Assembly: GCF_002940205.1 (NCBI RefSeq)
Contig: NZ_MDSK01000014.1
Location: 52,281 to 116,280 of the forward strand
DNA: 64,000 bases
DNA from: Xanthomonas arboricola pv. guizotiae
GTDB taxonomy: Bacteria > Pseudomonadota > Gammaproteobacteria > Xanthomonadales > Xanthomonadaceae
Direction: 5' to 3'
The notes beneath the pieces were generated by a model. It did no database searches and was not told where the DNA came from. It saw only the letters and a list, made by a program, of their open reading frames with translations. Shown piece after piece: positions 34,589 through 44,392 of the stretch. The position numbers and the translations under genes were made by a program. Every line of letters starts with the position of its first letter. Within the stretch, counting starts at the first letter, position 1.

Positions 34589-36415
34589 TCAGCTGCGCGG
34601 TGTGCGCACTGCGGTCTTGCTGGCCGACTTCTTTGCTGCGCTCTTGCCAGCCGCAGCCTTGCTCACGGCCTTTGCAGCTGCTTTTGCGACCTTCTTCGTC
34701 GCGCGCTTGGTGACCGATGTCCTTGCCGCCTTGCCGGGCGAACCGGCTGCGCCTTGAGTGGATTTTGCAGAAGGTGCGGCGGCACGTTTGGGTGTCGCCT
34801 TACTCGCTTTCTTCGCGGTCTTCTTGGTGGCTTTCTTGATCGGCGTGGCAGCGCCAGCACGCGCTTCCGGCGGCCGCCGCGGTGGTGGTTTGCGCCCGGG
34901 GGTGAGCGCGCGCCAGGCGTGGCCGCCGTTCATGGCCAGCAAGGCGTCGGCGGCCGAGGGGCCGGCGCTGCCTGCAGCGTAATTGGGAAAATCGCTGGGC
35001 GGTTGTTTCCAGGCATCCAGGATCGGCTGCACGATGCGCCAGGCACCTTCCACCATCGCCGCATCCTGGAACAGGCCGGCCTCGCCGTTCATGCAGTCCT
35101 GCAGCAGGCGTTCGTAGCCCACCGTGTATTCCTTGGGGAACCAGTCGCGATAGCGGAAGTCCATGCGCACCGGTGCCAGGCTGACCTGCGCGCCGGGGCG
35201 TTTGACGTCGAACTGCAGCGAGATGCCTTCGTCGGGCTGGATGTGCAGCACCAGCCAGTCGGGGCCGTAGCCGCCCACTTCGGTGCTGCGGAACGGCGCC
35301 AGCGGCGCCGGCTTGAAGCGGATCGCGATCTCGGTGGTGCGCTCGCGCAGACGCTTGCCGGTGCGCAGGTAGAACGGCACGCCGGCCCAGCGCCAGGTGT
35401 CGACCTGCAGCTTCATCGCCACATAGGTTTCGGTTTCCGAATCGTCCGGCACCGTGTCTTCTTCGCGGTAGCCGGGCACGGCGCTGCGGTTGACCGCACC
35501 GGAGGCGTACTGGCCACGCACCACGTCTTCGGGCTTGATCGGGCGCACCGCTTCGATCACTTCGGCGCGGCGGCGATGCATCGCTTCGGTGGTGAATGCG
35601 GCCGGCGGTTCCATGGCAATCATCGCCAGCAGCTGGAACAGATGGTTCGGCACCATGTCGCGCAGGCAGCCGGTGGGATCGTAGAAGCGTCCGCGCCCTT
35701 CCACCCCGATGGTTTCGGCGGCGGTGATCTGCACATGATCGATACGGTCGCGATTCCACACCGGCTCGAACAGGCCATTGGCGAAACGGAATGCAAGAAT
35801 GTTCTGCACGGTTTCCTTGCCGAGGAAGTGGTCGATGCGGAACACCTGGTCCTCGTGCAGCACCTTGGCGACGGTGGCATTGAGCGCGACGGCGCTGGGC
35901 AGGTCGTGGCCGAAGGGTTTCTCCACGATCACCCGACGCCAGCCCGCGCCCTCGCGTTGCCTGACCAGCCCGGCTTCGCCCAGGTTGAGCAATACCGGCT
36001 CGAAGAAGCGCGCGGCGGTGGCCAGGTAGAACAGCACGTTGCCCTGGGTGCCGTAGCGCTTGTGCAGCTTCTCCAGCGCGCCACCCAGGGTGTGATAGGC
36101 GCCCAGGTCGGTGAAATCGCCGCGCAGATAATGCATGCGCTCGCGCAGCCATTCCCAGGTGTCGGTGTCGAACTCGTCGGTCTGGAATTCGGCATCGCGG
36201 CTGCTGAGCAGCTCGGTCATCGACTGGCCCATCGTCGTGCGCCACGAACGCTCGCTGATATCGCCATGGTCCATGCCGACGATGGCAAACTGCTCGCCCA
36301 GCGCACCGGAGCGGCGCAGGTTGTACAGCGCCGGCATCACCAGGCGCTTGGTCAGATCGCCGCGCGCGCCGAACACCACGATGATGCACGGCGGGGTGGT
36401 CTCTTGCTCACTCAT
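34589..36415 (-). CDS. zwf: Glucose-6-phosphate 1-dehydrogenase with histone-H1-like tail
   Basis: A 608-residue protein. Residues 1-505 are a complete G6PD, catalysing glucose-6-phosphate to 6-phosphogluconolactone with NADP(+): nucleotide motif VVFGARGDLTKRL and active-site RIDHFLGKETVQN are intact. The usual length is about 490 residues. The last ~103 residues (from PGRKPPPRRPPEARAG) are a low-complexity Lys/Ala/Ser/Pro/Thr tail with repeats such as KKATKKTAKKASKA and KRATKKVAKAAAKA, as in histone H1 and AlgP-type proteins. The start overlaps the GH15 stop by four bases (ATGA), so the two are coupled. The tail is in one uninterrupted frame, so it is a real fusion unless there is a sequencing error. 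Confidence 0.93.
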   Translation of the reverse strand: MSEQETTPPCIIVVFGARGDLTKRLVMPALYNLRRSGALGEQFAIVGMDHGDISERSWRTTMGQSMTELLSSRDAEFQTDEFDTDTWEWLRERMHYLRGDFTDLGAYHTLGGALEKLHKRYGTQGNVLFYLATAARFFEPVLLNLGEAGLVRQREGAGWRRVIVEKPFGHDLPSAVALNATVAKVLHEDQVFRIDHFLGKETVQNILAFRFANGLFEPVWNRDRIDHVQITAAETIGVEGRGRFYDPTGCLRDMVPNHLFQLLAMIAMEPPAAFTTEAMHRRRAEVIEAVRPIKPEDVVRGQYASGAVNRSAVPGYREEDTVPDDSETETYVAMKLQVDTWRWAGVPFYLRTGKRLRERTTEIAIRFKPAPLAPFRSTEVGGYGPDWLVLHIQPDEGISLQFDVKRPGAQVSLAPVRMDFRYRDWFPKEYTVGYERLLQDCMNGEAGLFQDAAMVEGAWRIVQPILDAWKQPPSDFPNYAAGSAGPSAADALLAMNGGHAWRALTPGRKPPPRRPPEARAGAATPIKKATKKTAKKASKATPKRAAAPSAKSTQGAAGSPGKAARTSVTKRATKKVAKAAAKAVSKAAAGKSAAKKSASKTAVRTPRS

Positions 36416-38211
36416 GGATGCGTTTCCTTTTCGCCCATGCGTCCATGCAGGCGCAGTGCTGCATTGACCAGGGCCACGTGGGAATACCCTTGCGGGAAGT
36501 TGCCAAGCATACGTTTGCTGCGCGGGTCGTATTCTTCGGCGAGCAGACCCACGTCGTTGCACAACCCGAGCAGGCGTTCGAGCAGCGCGCGCGCCTGGTC
36601 GGTGCGGCCGATCAATGCATAGTTTTCCACCAGCCAGAAACTGCAGGCCAGAAAGGTGCCTTCGCCGGCCGGCAGGCCGTCGGCGCTGTCGTCGGCGCGA
36701 TAACGTTCGACCAGTCCGTCGATGGTCAGATCGCGTGCGATCGCATCGGCGGTGGCGGCGATACGCGGATCGTCCGGCGGCAAAAAGCCCACGACGGGAA
36801 TCAACAGCAGCGAGGCATCCAGCCGATCCGAGCCGTAGCTCTGTACGAAATAGCCGTCCGGGTGCACGCCTTTTTCCAGCACTTCGGCGCGGATTTCTTC
36901 GGCAAGCCGGCCCCAGTGCGCGCGTTTCCCAGCATCTGCATTGGTGATGCCGTCGCGCGCGCCGCAATCGAAGGCCAGCCAGGCCATGACCTTGGAATGC
37001 ACGAAGTGGCGGCGCTCGTCGCGGATTTCCCAGATGCCTTCGTCAGGTTCGCGCCATAGCGTTTCCAGCGTATCCAGGATCTTTTCCAGCAGCGACGCAG
37101 AGGAGCCATCGTCATCGGACGGCGGCGGCACGCCTTTTTCGCGCGCGTAGTGAAAGGCGCCGACCAACTCGCCATAGACGTCGAGCTGGAACTGATCCAC
37201 CGCACCGTTGCCGATCCGCACCGGGCCGGAATGTTCATAGCCGGGCAACCAGTGCGCTTCCCATTCCTGCAGGCGGCGTTCGCCGGCGATGCCGTACAGC
37301 GCCTGCAATTGATCCGGCGAACCGGCAATGGTGCGTTGCACCCAGTCGCGAAATGCCGCCGCTTCGTCGCGATACCCGGCCTGCAACAACGCAATCAGGG
37401 TGAACACCGAATCGCGCAGCCAGCAGTAACGGTAATCCCAATTGCGGCTGCCGCCCAGGTGCTCGGGCAGCGAGGCAGTCGGCGCGGCGACGATGCCGCC
37501 GGTGGGCAGATAACTCAACCCCTTCAGCACCACCAGCGAGCGGCGCACCTGCTCGGTCCACGGCCCGACATCGGTACAGCGCCGCGCCCAGCCGTGCCAG
37601 AACGCGGTCGTGCGTTGCAGTGCCTGTTCCGGATCGATCAATGGCGGTGTGGCCTGATGCGATGCGCCGTGGCTGAGCAAAAACCAGGTGCTTTCGCCCT
37701 CACCCAGGGTGAAGTCGGTTTCGGTGCCCATGTCTTCGCCATGCAGCGTTTGCGGCGAACGCAATGCAAGTTGATCGGGGCCGGCGATGGCGCGGATGCC
37801 ATCGACGATGCGCGTCACCCACGGCACCGTGCGGCCGTAATTGAAGCGGAAGGTCAGACGCATGTGCATCGGCACGCTGCCCTTCACGCAGCGAACGATG
37901 CGCACCAGATGCTGGTGGATCTCGCCGTTTTCGCTGGCGACCATGAAGTCGACCAGCTCCACCGTGCCGGTATCGGTGGTCATGCGCGTGCGCAGTACCA
38001 GGCTGTCGTCTTCGTAAGCGCGCTCGCTGCGGAAGTCGCCGGCCGGCGACAACGCCCATTGCCCGTGCTGCTCGTCGCCCAGCAGGGATGCGAAAAACGC
38101 ATCGGAATCGAAGCGTGGCAGACACAGCCAGTCGATGGTGCCGCGGTGGTCAACCAGGGCCGCGCTGTGGCAATTGCCCAGCATGGCGTGGTCCTCGATA
38201 CGCACGCTCAT
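36412..38211 (-). CDS. GH15-family glucan/trehalose hydrolase
   Basis: A 599-residue cytosolic (no signal peptide) enzyme of the GH15 glucoamylase/trehalase family. The N-terminal beta-sandwich starts IEDHAMLGNCHSAALVDHRG; the (alpha/alpha)6 barrel carries GGSRNWDYRYCWLRDS and the C-terminal catalytic-base region LLAEEYDPRSKRMLGNFPQGYSH. Bacterial members of this type act on trehalose or maltooligosaccharides releasing glucose. Its stop overlaps the zwf start, so glucose release and entry into the oxidative pentose phosphate pathway may be co-expressed. The exact substrate is not decidable. Confidence 0.85.
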   Translation of the reverse strand: MSVRIEDHAMLGNCHSAALVDHRGTIDWLCLPRFDSDAFFASLLGDEQHGQWALSPAGDFRSERAYEDDSLVLRTRMTTDTGTVELVDFMVASENGEIHQHLVRIVRCVKGSVPMHMRLTFRFNYGRTVPWVTRIVDGIRAIAGPDQLALRSPQTLHGEDMGTETDFTLGEGESTWFLLSHGASHQATPPLIDPEQALQRTTAFWHGWARRCTDVGPWTEQVRRSLVVLKGLSYLPTGGIVAAPTASLPEHLGGSRNWDYRYCWLRDSVFTLIALLQAGYRDEAAAFRDWVQRTIAGSPDQLQALYGIAGERRLQEWEAHWLPGYEHSGPVRIGNGAVDQFQLDVYGELVGAFHYAREKGVPPPSDDDGSSASLLEKILDTLETLWREPDEGIWEIRDERRHFVHSKVMAWLAFDCGARDGITNADAGKRAHWGRLAEEIRAEVLEKGVHPDGYFVQSYGSDRLDASLLLIPVVGFLPPDDPRIAATADAIARDLTIDGLVERYRADDSADGLPAGEGTFLACSFWLVENYALIGRTDQARALLERLLGLCNDVGLLAEEYDPRSKRMLGNFPQGYSHVALVNAALRLHGRMGEKETHP

Positions 38212-38274
38212 TGGTGGGGCGCTTCCTTCCGGCGAAAGAGCGCGCAGTTTTGCATGCGCGGTGTCGGGATCAGG

Positions 38275-38604
38275 TTACGACTGCGCGGGCAGACGCAGCA
38301 GCGGTGGCACCGTGTGTTCCAGGCGACGGATCAGTGCCGGATCCATGTACGCATAGTCGTCGGGAATCTGCAGGCAGATCACCCGGCAATGGCGCAGGTG
38401 CGCGGCGAAGCGTTTGCGCAGCAACTGCAGATGGCGGCGTTCCATCACCAGCACCAGCTGCGCTTCCTGCAACAGCTCCGGGGTGAGCTGTACCTCCGCA
38501 TCGGCGGCCAGCCCCGCCGATTGCGTCTGCACGCCCGGCCAGTCGGCGAACACGCGCTCGGCAGTGGGGCTGCGCAGGCGGTTGCGGCTGCACACGAACA
38601 GCAC
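38275..38604 (-). CDS. Small low-molecular-weight phosphotyrosine phosphatase-like protein
   Basis: A 109-residue protein starting at a GTG (38604): MLFVCSRNRLRSPTAE. Cys5-Ser-Arg-Asn-Arg-Leu-Arg11-Ser12 satisfies the CX5R(S/T) phosphatase loop, and the fold pattern agrees with LMW-PTP/arsenate reductase proteins, but it is shorter than classical LMW-PTP (about 150 residues), and the usual C-terminal DPxG general-acid element is replaced by IPDDYAYMDPAL, whose Asp residues could serve. The frame is open upstream, inside the ankyrin gene, so a slightly earlier start is possible. It follows the ankyrin gene by 26 bp. Confidence 0.72.
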   Translation of the reverse strand: MLFVCSRNRLRSPTAERVFADWPGVQTQSAGLAADAEVQLTPELLQEAQLVLVMERRHLQLLRKRFAAHLRHCRVICLQIPDDYAYMDPALIRRLEHTVPPLLRLPAQS

Positions 38605-38630
38605 CCGCAGCGGTGCGCCGGCGCGCTGGC

Positions 38631-41600
38631 TCAGCGGCCTTCGCGCAGGAAGCGCGCCATCGAGGAAACGCCCGGCAGCGCGGGTTCGAACTGGCCGGCT
38701 ACATCGATGAAGCCGCGCATGATCGCGATCTCGCGCGGGGTGCGGTTGAGCGCATCGCGGCGGTCGGCGTCGGCGCCGGCACGCAGCAGGCGCTGCACCA
38801 GCAGCGGCAGGCCGTGCAGGGCGGCCAGGTGCAACGGCCCGAAACCGCGTTGATCGGCCACGTCCAGCGAGACGTCCTCGTCGAGCAGGCGTTCCACGCC
38901 AGCCAGCACCACCTGCTCGTCGCAGGCGGTGCCCGGCTCGGCACGCGCACCCAGCACCAGCAGCAAGGGGCTGACCCGGCCACCGGCCAGGTCGTCCGGG
39001 TCGGCACCGGCCAGCAGCAAGGTGTCCAGCAAGGCCAGCAAACGGCTCTTGTCGCGCGCGGTGAAACCGTACAGCGCGGCGCAATGCAGCGGCGCCAGGC
39101 CTTGATCGTCGTTGGCGTGCACATCGGCCGCGGCGGTGAGCAGGCGCGCCACGATATCCGGCAGGCCCAGCGCGCAGGCCAGCATCAGCACGGTGACGCC
39201 GCCGGGCAGGCGGTGTTCGATCTGCGCGCCGGCCCGCAGCAACGCGGCCACGATCTCGGTCTGGCGCATGCTCACCGCCGCCGACAACGGCGTGGCGCCG
39301 CTATTGGCCGCGCGTTGCGGGTCGGCGCCGCGCCCGAGCAGATGCGTCACCACGCCGAGATGGCCGCCACCGGCGGCGCGCAGCAGCGCGGTGCAGCCCT
39401 GGGCATCGATCGCATCGACCGGCAGGCCGAGATCGATCAGGCGACGCACCGCATCGGTGTCGCCGACCATCGCGGCGGCCGGCACGTCCGCCTCGCGCAG
39501 GCTGCGCTGCGGCAGCGACCAGATGCGCCAGTCCAGCCAGTCGGCCAGGTCGCGGCGGCCGATCGACAGCGCCACGCCCAGCGGGGTCTGCCCGTCGGCA
39601 GCGCGCGCTTCCGGCGAGGCGCCCTGCTTGACCAGCAATTTCAGCGACGCCTCGCGGCCCAGCGCGGTGGCCAGGTGCAGCGCGGTCATGCCGTGGCTGT
39701 CGCGTGCCTCGCGGTCCACGCCGTGCTCCAGCAGCCACTGCTGCAGGCGCAGCCAGCCCAGCCGCACCGCCAGCGACAACGGCGGATCGCCGGCCGCCGA
39801 CGCGGCGAACGGGTCGGCGCCGCGTTCGAGCAGTTCCAGCGCGAACTGTTCCAGCCCGCGCGACGCCGCATCGTGCTGCACGCAGGCGCTGAGCAGCCGC
39901 GTCAGGCCGCCGGCCCCGGCCGGCGACACGCCATGGCGCAGCAGCGCCTGCAGCGCCGGCACCGCCTCCACGCCGCGCGACAGCAGCGCAAACATCGGCA
40001 CATCGCCGCAGGCATCGCGCACTTCGGCATCGGCGCCGTGGCGCAACAGCCAGTCCACTGCATCGGCGTTCAAGGCCAGATGCGCGTCGTGCAGCAGGCC
40101 GCCGAGTTCTTCCGGGCCGCACAGGCGGGCCAGTGCGACCAGACCATCGCGCTGGCCGAACTGCAGGCCTTCGCGCAGCAGCACCAGTGGCGGGCGATCG
40201 GGCAGCACCGCCACGCCGGGGGTCTCGCCGTGCGCGTCGCTGACCGCCGCCGGCAAGGGATAGCCGGGATCGAGCAACTGCACGATCGCCCAGCGCCCGG
40301 CTTCGGCGGCCACATCCACCGCGCGACGGCCGTGCGCGTCGGCGCTGTCGGCCGGCACCTGCAGCTCGAGCAGGCGCCGGATCAGCGCCGGCGACACGCT
40401 GTCGGCGGCGCAGGCCAGCATCACCGCATTGCGACCCTCGCCGTCGGTGGCCAGCACATCGGCCTTGCGTGCGACCAGACGTTCGAGCACGCCGCTGCGC
40501 GCCTGCCGCGCCGCATCCAGCCACGGCGTGCGGCCGAGCAGGTCGCGCGCTTCCAGATTGGCGCCGGCTGCCAGCAGCGCCTCGACGATGTCGCCGTGTC
40601 CAGCCAACGCCGCTTCGTGGAGGGCGCTGCGGCGTTGGCGGTCGCGCGCATCCACGCGCGCCTTGTGCTTGAGCAGCAGCTGCACGCCGGCCGGGTCGTC
40701 TTCCTCGGTGCCGGCCGCGGCCAGCAGCACCGGCGCGCCACCCTCCGGTTCGGAGTGCGCGCCGCGTTCCAGCAGGAACTTGGCCAGCCGCCAGTTGCCG
40801 ACCTGGCAGGCCATCGCCAGCGGCGAGTGGCCTTCGTTGTTGAGCGCATCGAGTTCGGCGGCGGCATCGCGCAGCAGCGCGGCCACGCCCGGGTCGGAAC
40901 TGCGCACCGCGTGGTGCAGCGGCGTGTTGCCGTCGTTGTCGCTGGCGCGCGGGTCGGCCCCGTTGGCCAGCAGCGTCATCACCGCGTCCGGGCGGCCGTG
41001 CCAGCTGTCGCGGGTGGCGGCCAGCAGCGGGGTCATGCCGCGATGCGGCTGGTTGACGTCGACGCGGCGCACGATCAACTCGCGCAGCAGGCGCAGATCC
41101 GGCAACACCGCGGCCAGCGCGGGCAGGCTGCGTTGGTCGCGCCACTCCGGCAGCGGCATCGCCTGCGGATCGGCGCCGGCGTCGAGCAGCTGCAGCGCAC
41201 GGTCCACGCGTCCGCTGCGCGCGGCCTCGAACAGTTCCGGCACCAGTTGGTGCTGGGCCACCGGCTCCAGCGGACGCGGCTCGGCCGCCGCTTCGGAAAA
41301 GAAATCGGCCGCCTGCAAGGCCGCCGGCGCATCGCTGCGCGCCGGGATGGCGGTGCGTTGCAACAGCAGGTGGGCGGCGGGCAGCAGCACGCTGGCGGCG
41401 ATCGCCAGACTCCAGCGCAGGCTGCCCGTCAACCAGCCCGGCCAGGCCAGCGCCACCACCAGCGTGCACATCGCCAGCACCAGGGCTGCGGCCAGCAAGC
41501 CGCGCCAGGCGTGCAACTCCTGCGTCGCCAGCGCATGCCAGCGCGGGGCCAGCGCGCCGCCATCGCGTTCGACCTCGCCCCACAGCGGCCAGGTCCGCCA

Positions 41601-41951
41601 CAGCCCGAGCAGCGCGGCGCTGACCGCCACACTCAAGGCCAACGCGGCGGCCAGGCTACCGCTGTCGCGCAGGGCGGTCAGCGGCCAGCTGATCAGCGCG
41701 GCCAGCGCCAGCAGGCCCACGCCCCAGATCGCCAGCAGCGGCGGCAAGGCCTGCGCAACCGCGCGCGGCCGGCTGGGCAATGCGCGGCTACCGCGCGCCC
41801 ACGACACCGCCAGCGCGAAGGCCGGCTGCGCCAGCCACAGCGTCACCGCGGCGACACCGCCGCCGATGCCGCCCAGCAACGACAACGCCACGCCGGCCAG
41901 GCCGGCCAGCGCTGCGGCCCGCAAGCGTGCGGCCCGCGCGGCCTCAGTCAT
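38631..41951 (-). CDS. Very large membrane-anchored ankyrin-repeat protein
   Basis: A 1106-residue protein. Residues ~1-205 hold about six transmembrane helices ([38 protein letters not shown] and others). Residues ~215-1085 are a nearly continuous array of ankyrin repeats, about 24-26 units, with classic G-TPLHxAA forms such as [32 protein letters not shown] and [20 protein letters not shown]. Such arrays bind proteins; the cytoplasmic side is expected. No catalytic domain is visible. It overlaps the YcgL gene by eight bases and is followed by the phosphatase-like gene, suggesting a three-gene operon of unknown purpose. Confidence 0.85.
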   Translation of the reverse strand: MTEAARAARLRAAALAGLAGVALSLLGGIGGGVAAVTLWLAQPAFALAVSWARGSRALPSRPRAVAQALPPLLAIWGVGLLALAALISWPLTALRDSGSLAAALALSVAVSAALLGLWRTWPLWGEVERDGGALAPRWHALATQELHAWRGLLAAALVLAMCTLVVALAWPGWLTGSLRWSLAIAASVLLPAAHLLLQRTAIPARSDAPAALQAADFFSEAAAEPRPLEPVAQHQLVPELFEAARSGRVDRALQLLDAGADPQAMPLPEWRDQRSLPALAAVLPDLRLLRELIVRRVDVNQPHRGMTPLLAATRDSWHGRPDAVMTLLANGADPRASDNDGNTPLHHAVRSSDPGVAALLRDAAAELDALNNEGHSPLAMACQVGNWRLAKFLLERGAHSEPEGGAPVLLAAAGTEEDDPAGVQLLLKHKARVDARDRQRRSALHEAALAGHGDIVEALLAAGANLEARDLLGRTPWLDAARQARSGVLERLVARKADVLATDGEGRNAVMLACAADSVSPALIRRLLELQVPADSADAHGRRAVDVAAEAGRWAIVQLLDPGYPLPAAVSDAHGETPGVAVLPDRPPLVLLREGLQFGQRDGLVALARLCGPEELGGLLHDAHLALNADAVDWLLRHGADAEVRDACGDVPMFALLSRGVEAVPALQALLRHGVSPAGAGGLTRLLSACVQHDAASRGLEQFALELLERGADPFAASAAGDPPLSLAVRLGWLRLQQWLLEHGVDREARDSHGMTALHLATALGREASLKLLVKQGASPEARAADGQTPLGVALSIGRRDLADWLDWRIWSLPQRSLREADVPAAAMVGDTDAVRRLIDLGLPVDAIDAQGCTALLRAAGGGHLGVVTHLLGRGADPQRAANSGATPLSAAVSMRQTEIVAALLRAGAQIEHRLPGGVTVLMLACALGLPDIVARLLTAAADVHANDDQGLAPLHCAALYGFTARDKSRLLALLDTLLLAGADPDDLAGGRVSPLLLVLGARAEPGTACDEQVVLAGVERLLDEDVSLDVADQRGFGPLHLAALHGLPLLVQRLLRAGADADRRDALNRTPREIAIMRGFIDVAGQFEPALPGVSSMARFLREGR

Positions 41952-42204
41952 GGTCGCACTCGCCCGCCAGCACCACCGTCTTGGGCAACTGCAGATAGAA
42001 GCCGTGCCTGGCGAGCGCTTCGCGCACCGTGGCCACGTCGGCCTGCGCCAGCCGGCGCTCCGGCGTCAACGCCACCTCCAGCACGAACGCGAACGGCGCC
42101 AGCTGCGCATGCACGGCGGCGGGAAGACCGGAGAAGTCGTCGCGCGTGGCGAGATAGACGAAGGTGTCCTGCTTGCGTTGGCTTTTATAGACGTAGGCGT
42201 GCAT
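41944..42204 (-). CDS. YcgL-domain protein
   Basis: An 86-residue protein matching the YcgL family: [20 protein letters not shown] at the N terminus, [10 protein letters not shown], and [16 protein letters not shown] near the C terminus. The ATG at 42204 gives the normal family length; the frame is open to 42375 but that part would overlap the pigment-cluster promoter. The fold is known in the family but no biochemical function is established. It is first in a run with the ankyrin and phosphatase-like genes. Confidence 0.82.
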   Translation of the reverse strand: MHAYVYKSQRKQDTFVYLATRDDFSGLPAAVHAQLAPFAFVLEVALTPERRLAQADVATVREALARHGFYLQLPKTVVLAGECDHD

Positions 42205-42395
42205 GCGCGCGTGGTCGCGCTCGATCGGCAAGTGTGTCGCAGGATTGTGTCCCAATTGCGCCGATGGCGAAAGCGCGGCAACGCGCGAAAACTCCAGCCC
42301 CGTCAGCGACATGACCGGCACGTTCAGTTGCGCCATCGACGGGAGCCGCACCCGCCATCGATATACTGAGCCCACTTCTTGCCAGCCAGACCACC

Positions 42396-43619
42396 GTGAG
42401 CCACGCGCAGCATTCGTCCCAGATGGCGCCGGTCGCCGTCACCGCTTTTACGTCCACCACCGCGCTCGGCGCCGGGCTCGATGCCCAGGCCACCGCCCTG
42501 ATTGCTCGCCGCAGCGGCATGCGTCGCAACGATTTCGGCCCGCAGCCGCTGGCGTGCTGGATCGGCCGCGTCGACGGCGTGGAAGACGTGGTGCTGCCGG
42601 AGGCCCTGCAAGGCTGGGACTGCCGCAACAATCGCCTGGCCTGGCTGGCCCTGCAGCAGGACGGCATGGCCGAGGCGGTGCAGGCCGCCGCGCAGCGCTA
42701 CGGCGCCGAGCGCGTGGCGGTGATCATCGGCACCTCCACCTCCAGCATCGGTGCCAGCGAAGAGGCCTACACGCGGCTGCTCGAAGACGCCGACGGCGCG
42801 CGCTTCCCCGACGACCTGGATCGCCCGATCGTGCACACCCCGCACTCGTTGGGCGACTTCGTGCAGCACGCCACCGGCCTGCGCGGCCCGAGCGTGACCG
42901 TGGCCACCGCCTGTTCGTCCAGCGCCAAGGTGTTTGCCCAGGCCGCGCGCCTGATCGACGCCGGGGTGGTGGATGCCGCCCTGGTCGGTGGCGTGGACAC
43001 CTTGTGCGGCAGCGTGCTGTTCGGCTTCAACTCGCTGCAGGTGGTGGCGCCGGAGCTGTGCCAGCCGTTCGATGCGCGCCGGGTCGGCCTGAGCCTGGGC
43101 GAGGCCGGCGGCTTTGCCCTGCTCGAACGCACCGCCGCCGCGCCGGACGCAACGCTGTGGCTGTACGGCTATGGCGAATCCAGCGATGCGCACCATATGT
43201 CCGCCCCGCATCCGCAGGGCCTGGGCGCGCAGCTGGCGATGCGCGGCGCACTCGAACGCGCCGGCCTGGAGCCGGCCGCGGTGGGCTATCTGAACCTGCA
43301 CGGCACCGCCACCCCGGCCAACGACAGCGTCGAAGCCGCCGCGGTGGCGGCGATCTTCCCGGCCACCCTGCACGCCAGCTCGACCAAGGCCTGGACCGGC
43401 CACACCCTGGGCGCAGCCGGCATCGTCGAGTCGGTGATCGCGCTGCTGGCGCTGCGCGACGGCGTGCTGCCGGGCACGCTCAACAGCGCAGTGCCCGACC
43501 CCGCCTGCGGCCCGCAGATCCGTTTCGACAATGCCCATTCCAAGATCGATTACGCAATGAACAACTCCTTCGGTTTTGGCGGCAACAACTGCTCGCTGCT
43601 GTTCGGGCAGGCCCGCTGA
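42396..43619 (+). CDS. Beta-ketoacyl-ACP synthase of the xanthomonadin cluster
   Basis: A 407-residue FabF-type condensing enzyme starting at GTG 42396. The Cys-His-His triad is intact: Cys173 in [14 protein letters not shown], His302 in [13 protein letters not shown] and His336 in [14 protein letters not shown], plus the glycine-rich [10 protein letters not shown] at the C terminus. It should extend the aryl-polyene chain on XanC with malonyl units. The next gene, a synthase-like protein lacking these residues, overlaps by one base (TGATG), giving a heterodimer like the KS-CLF pairs of aryl-polyene and type II PKS systems. Confidence 0.9.
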   Translation: MSHAQHSSQMAPVAVTAFTSTTALGAGLDAQATALIARRSGMRRNDFGPQPLACWIGRVDGVEDVVLPEALQGWDCRNNRLAWLALQQDGMAEAVQAAAQRYGAERVAVIIGTSTSSIGASEEAYTRLLEDADGARFPDDLDRPIVHTPHSLGDFVQHATGLRGPSVTVATACSSSAKVFAQAARLIDAGVVDAALVGGVDTLCGSVLFGFNSLQVVAPELCQPFDARRVGLSLGEAGGFALLERTAAAPDATLWLYGYGESSDAHHMSAPHPQGLGAQLAMRGALERAGLEPAAVGYLNLHGTATPANDSVEAAAVAAIFPATLHASSTKAWTGHTLGAAGIVESVIALLALRDGVLPGTLNSAVPDPACGPQIRFDNAHSKIDYAMNNSFGFGGNNCSLLFGQAR

Positions 43620-44392
43620 TGCTGGCTGCCAGCATCGAGGGGATCGGCTTCTGGACCCAGGGCCTGCCGAGCTGGGACGCCGCGGCGGCGTTCGTGCGTG
43701 GCGGCGCGCTGCAGGACACCGGGGCACGCCCGGCGCCGCAGCTGCTGGCCGCCAACGAGCGCCGTCGCGCACCGGACACGGTGGCGGTCTCGCTGGAGGC
43801 CGCGCTGGCCGCCTGCACCGCCGCCGGCCGCGAGCCGGCCAGCCTGCCGTCGATCTTCACTTCCACGTACGGCGACCTGGCCATCTCCGACTACATGTGC
43901 ACCACCCTGGCCAGCGACCCCACGGCGATCTCGCCGACCAAGTTCCACAACTCGGTGCACAACGCCGCGGCCGGCTACTGGACCATCGGCGCCGGGGCGA
44001 TGACTCCGGCCACCGCGATCAGCGCCAGCCTGGGCAGCTTTGCGCAGGGCTTGCTGGAGGCGCTGGTCCAACGTGCCGCCGGCATGGACGCGGTGCTGCT
44101 GGCCGGCTACGACGCCCGCTCGGTCGGGCCGCTGGGCCGGGTCGCGCCCAGCCAGGGGCTGCTCGGCGGTGCGCTGGTGCTGGGCACGCCCGGCCAGGCC
44201 GGCAAGCCGCAGTTGCGGGCGCGGCTGGACGACGGCACGCCGACGCCGGGCGCCGGCCCGCTGGCGCGGCATGTCGCCGCCAATGCGATGGCGCCGATGC
44301 TGCCGTTGTTCGACCTGATCGCCACTGGCGGCGCAAGCGTGGCGCTGTACGCCGGCCCGGGGCGGGTGTTGCGCGTGGAGCTCCAGCAGTGA
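43619..44392 (+). CDS. Ketosynthase-like chain-length factor (N-terminal KS fold)
   Basis: A 257-residue protein related to the N-terminal part of ketosynthases. It carries SPTKFHNSVHNAAAGYWTI and ASLGSFAQGLLEAL but no active-site Cys at the usual place, and is about 150 residues shorter than a full KS. This is the pattern of the 'beta-ketoacyl synthase chain length factor' encoded in aryl-polyene clusters. It probably pairs with the upstream KS to set polyene length. It overlaps the next gene by four bases (GTGA). Confidence 0.82.
   Translation: MLAASIEGIGFWTQGLPSWDAAAAFVRGGALQDTGARPAPQLLAANERRRAPDTVAVSLEAALAACTAAGREPASLPSIFTSTYGDLAISDYMCTTLASDPTAISPTKFHNSVHNAAAGYWTIGAGAMTPATAISASLGSFAQGLLEALVQRAAGMDAVLLAGYDARSVGPLGRVAPSQGLLGGALVLGTPGQAGKPQLRARLDDGTPTPGAGPLARHVAANAMAPMLPLFDLIATGGASVALYAGPGRVLRVELQQ

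Noticed and set aside
38613..42314. 1233-codon plus-strand ORF
   Set aside because: Antisense to the ankyrin gene; Gln/His/Arg-rich composition typical of a shadow frame.
42201..42375. 57-codon N-terminal extension of the YcgL protein
   Set aside because: YcgL homologues start at the [12 protein letters not shown] sequence; the extension would cover the pigment cluster promoter.
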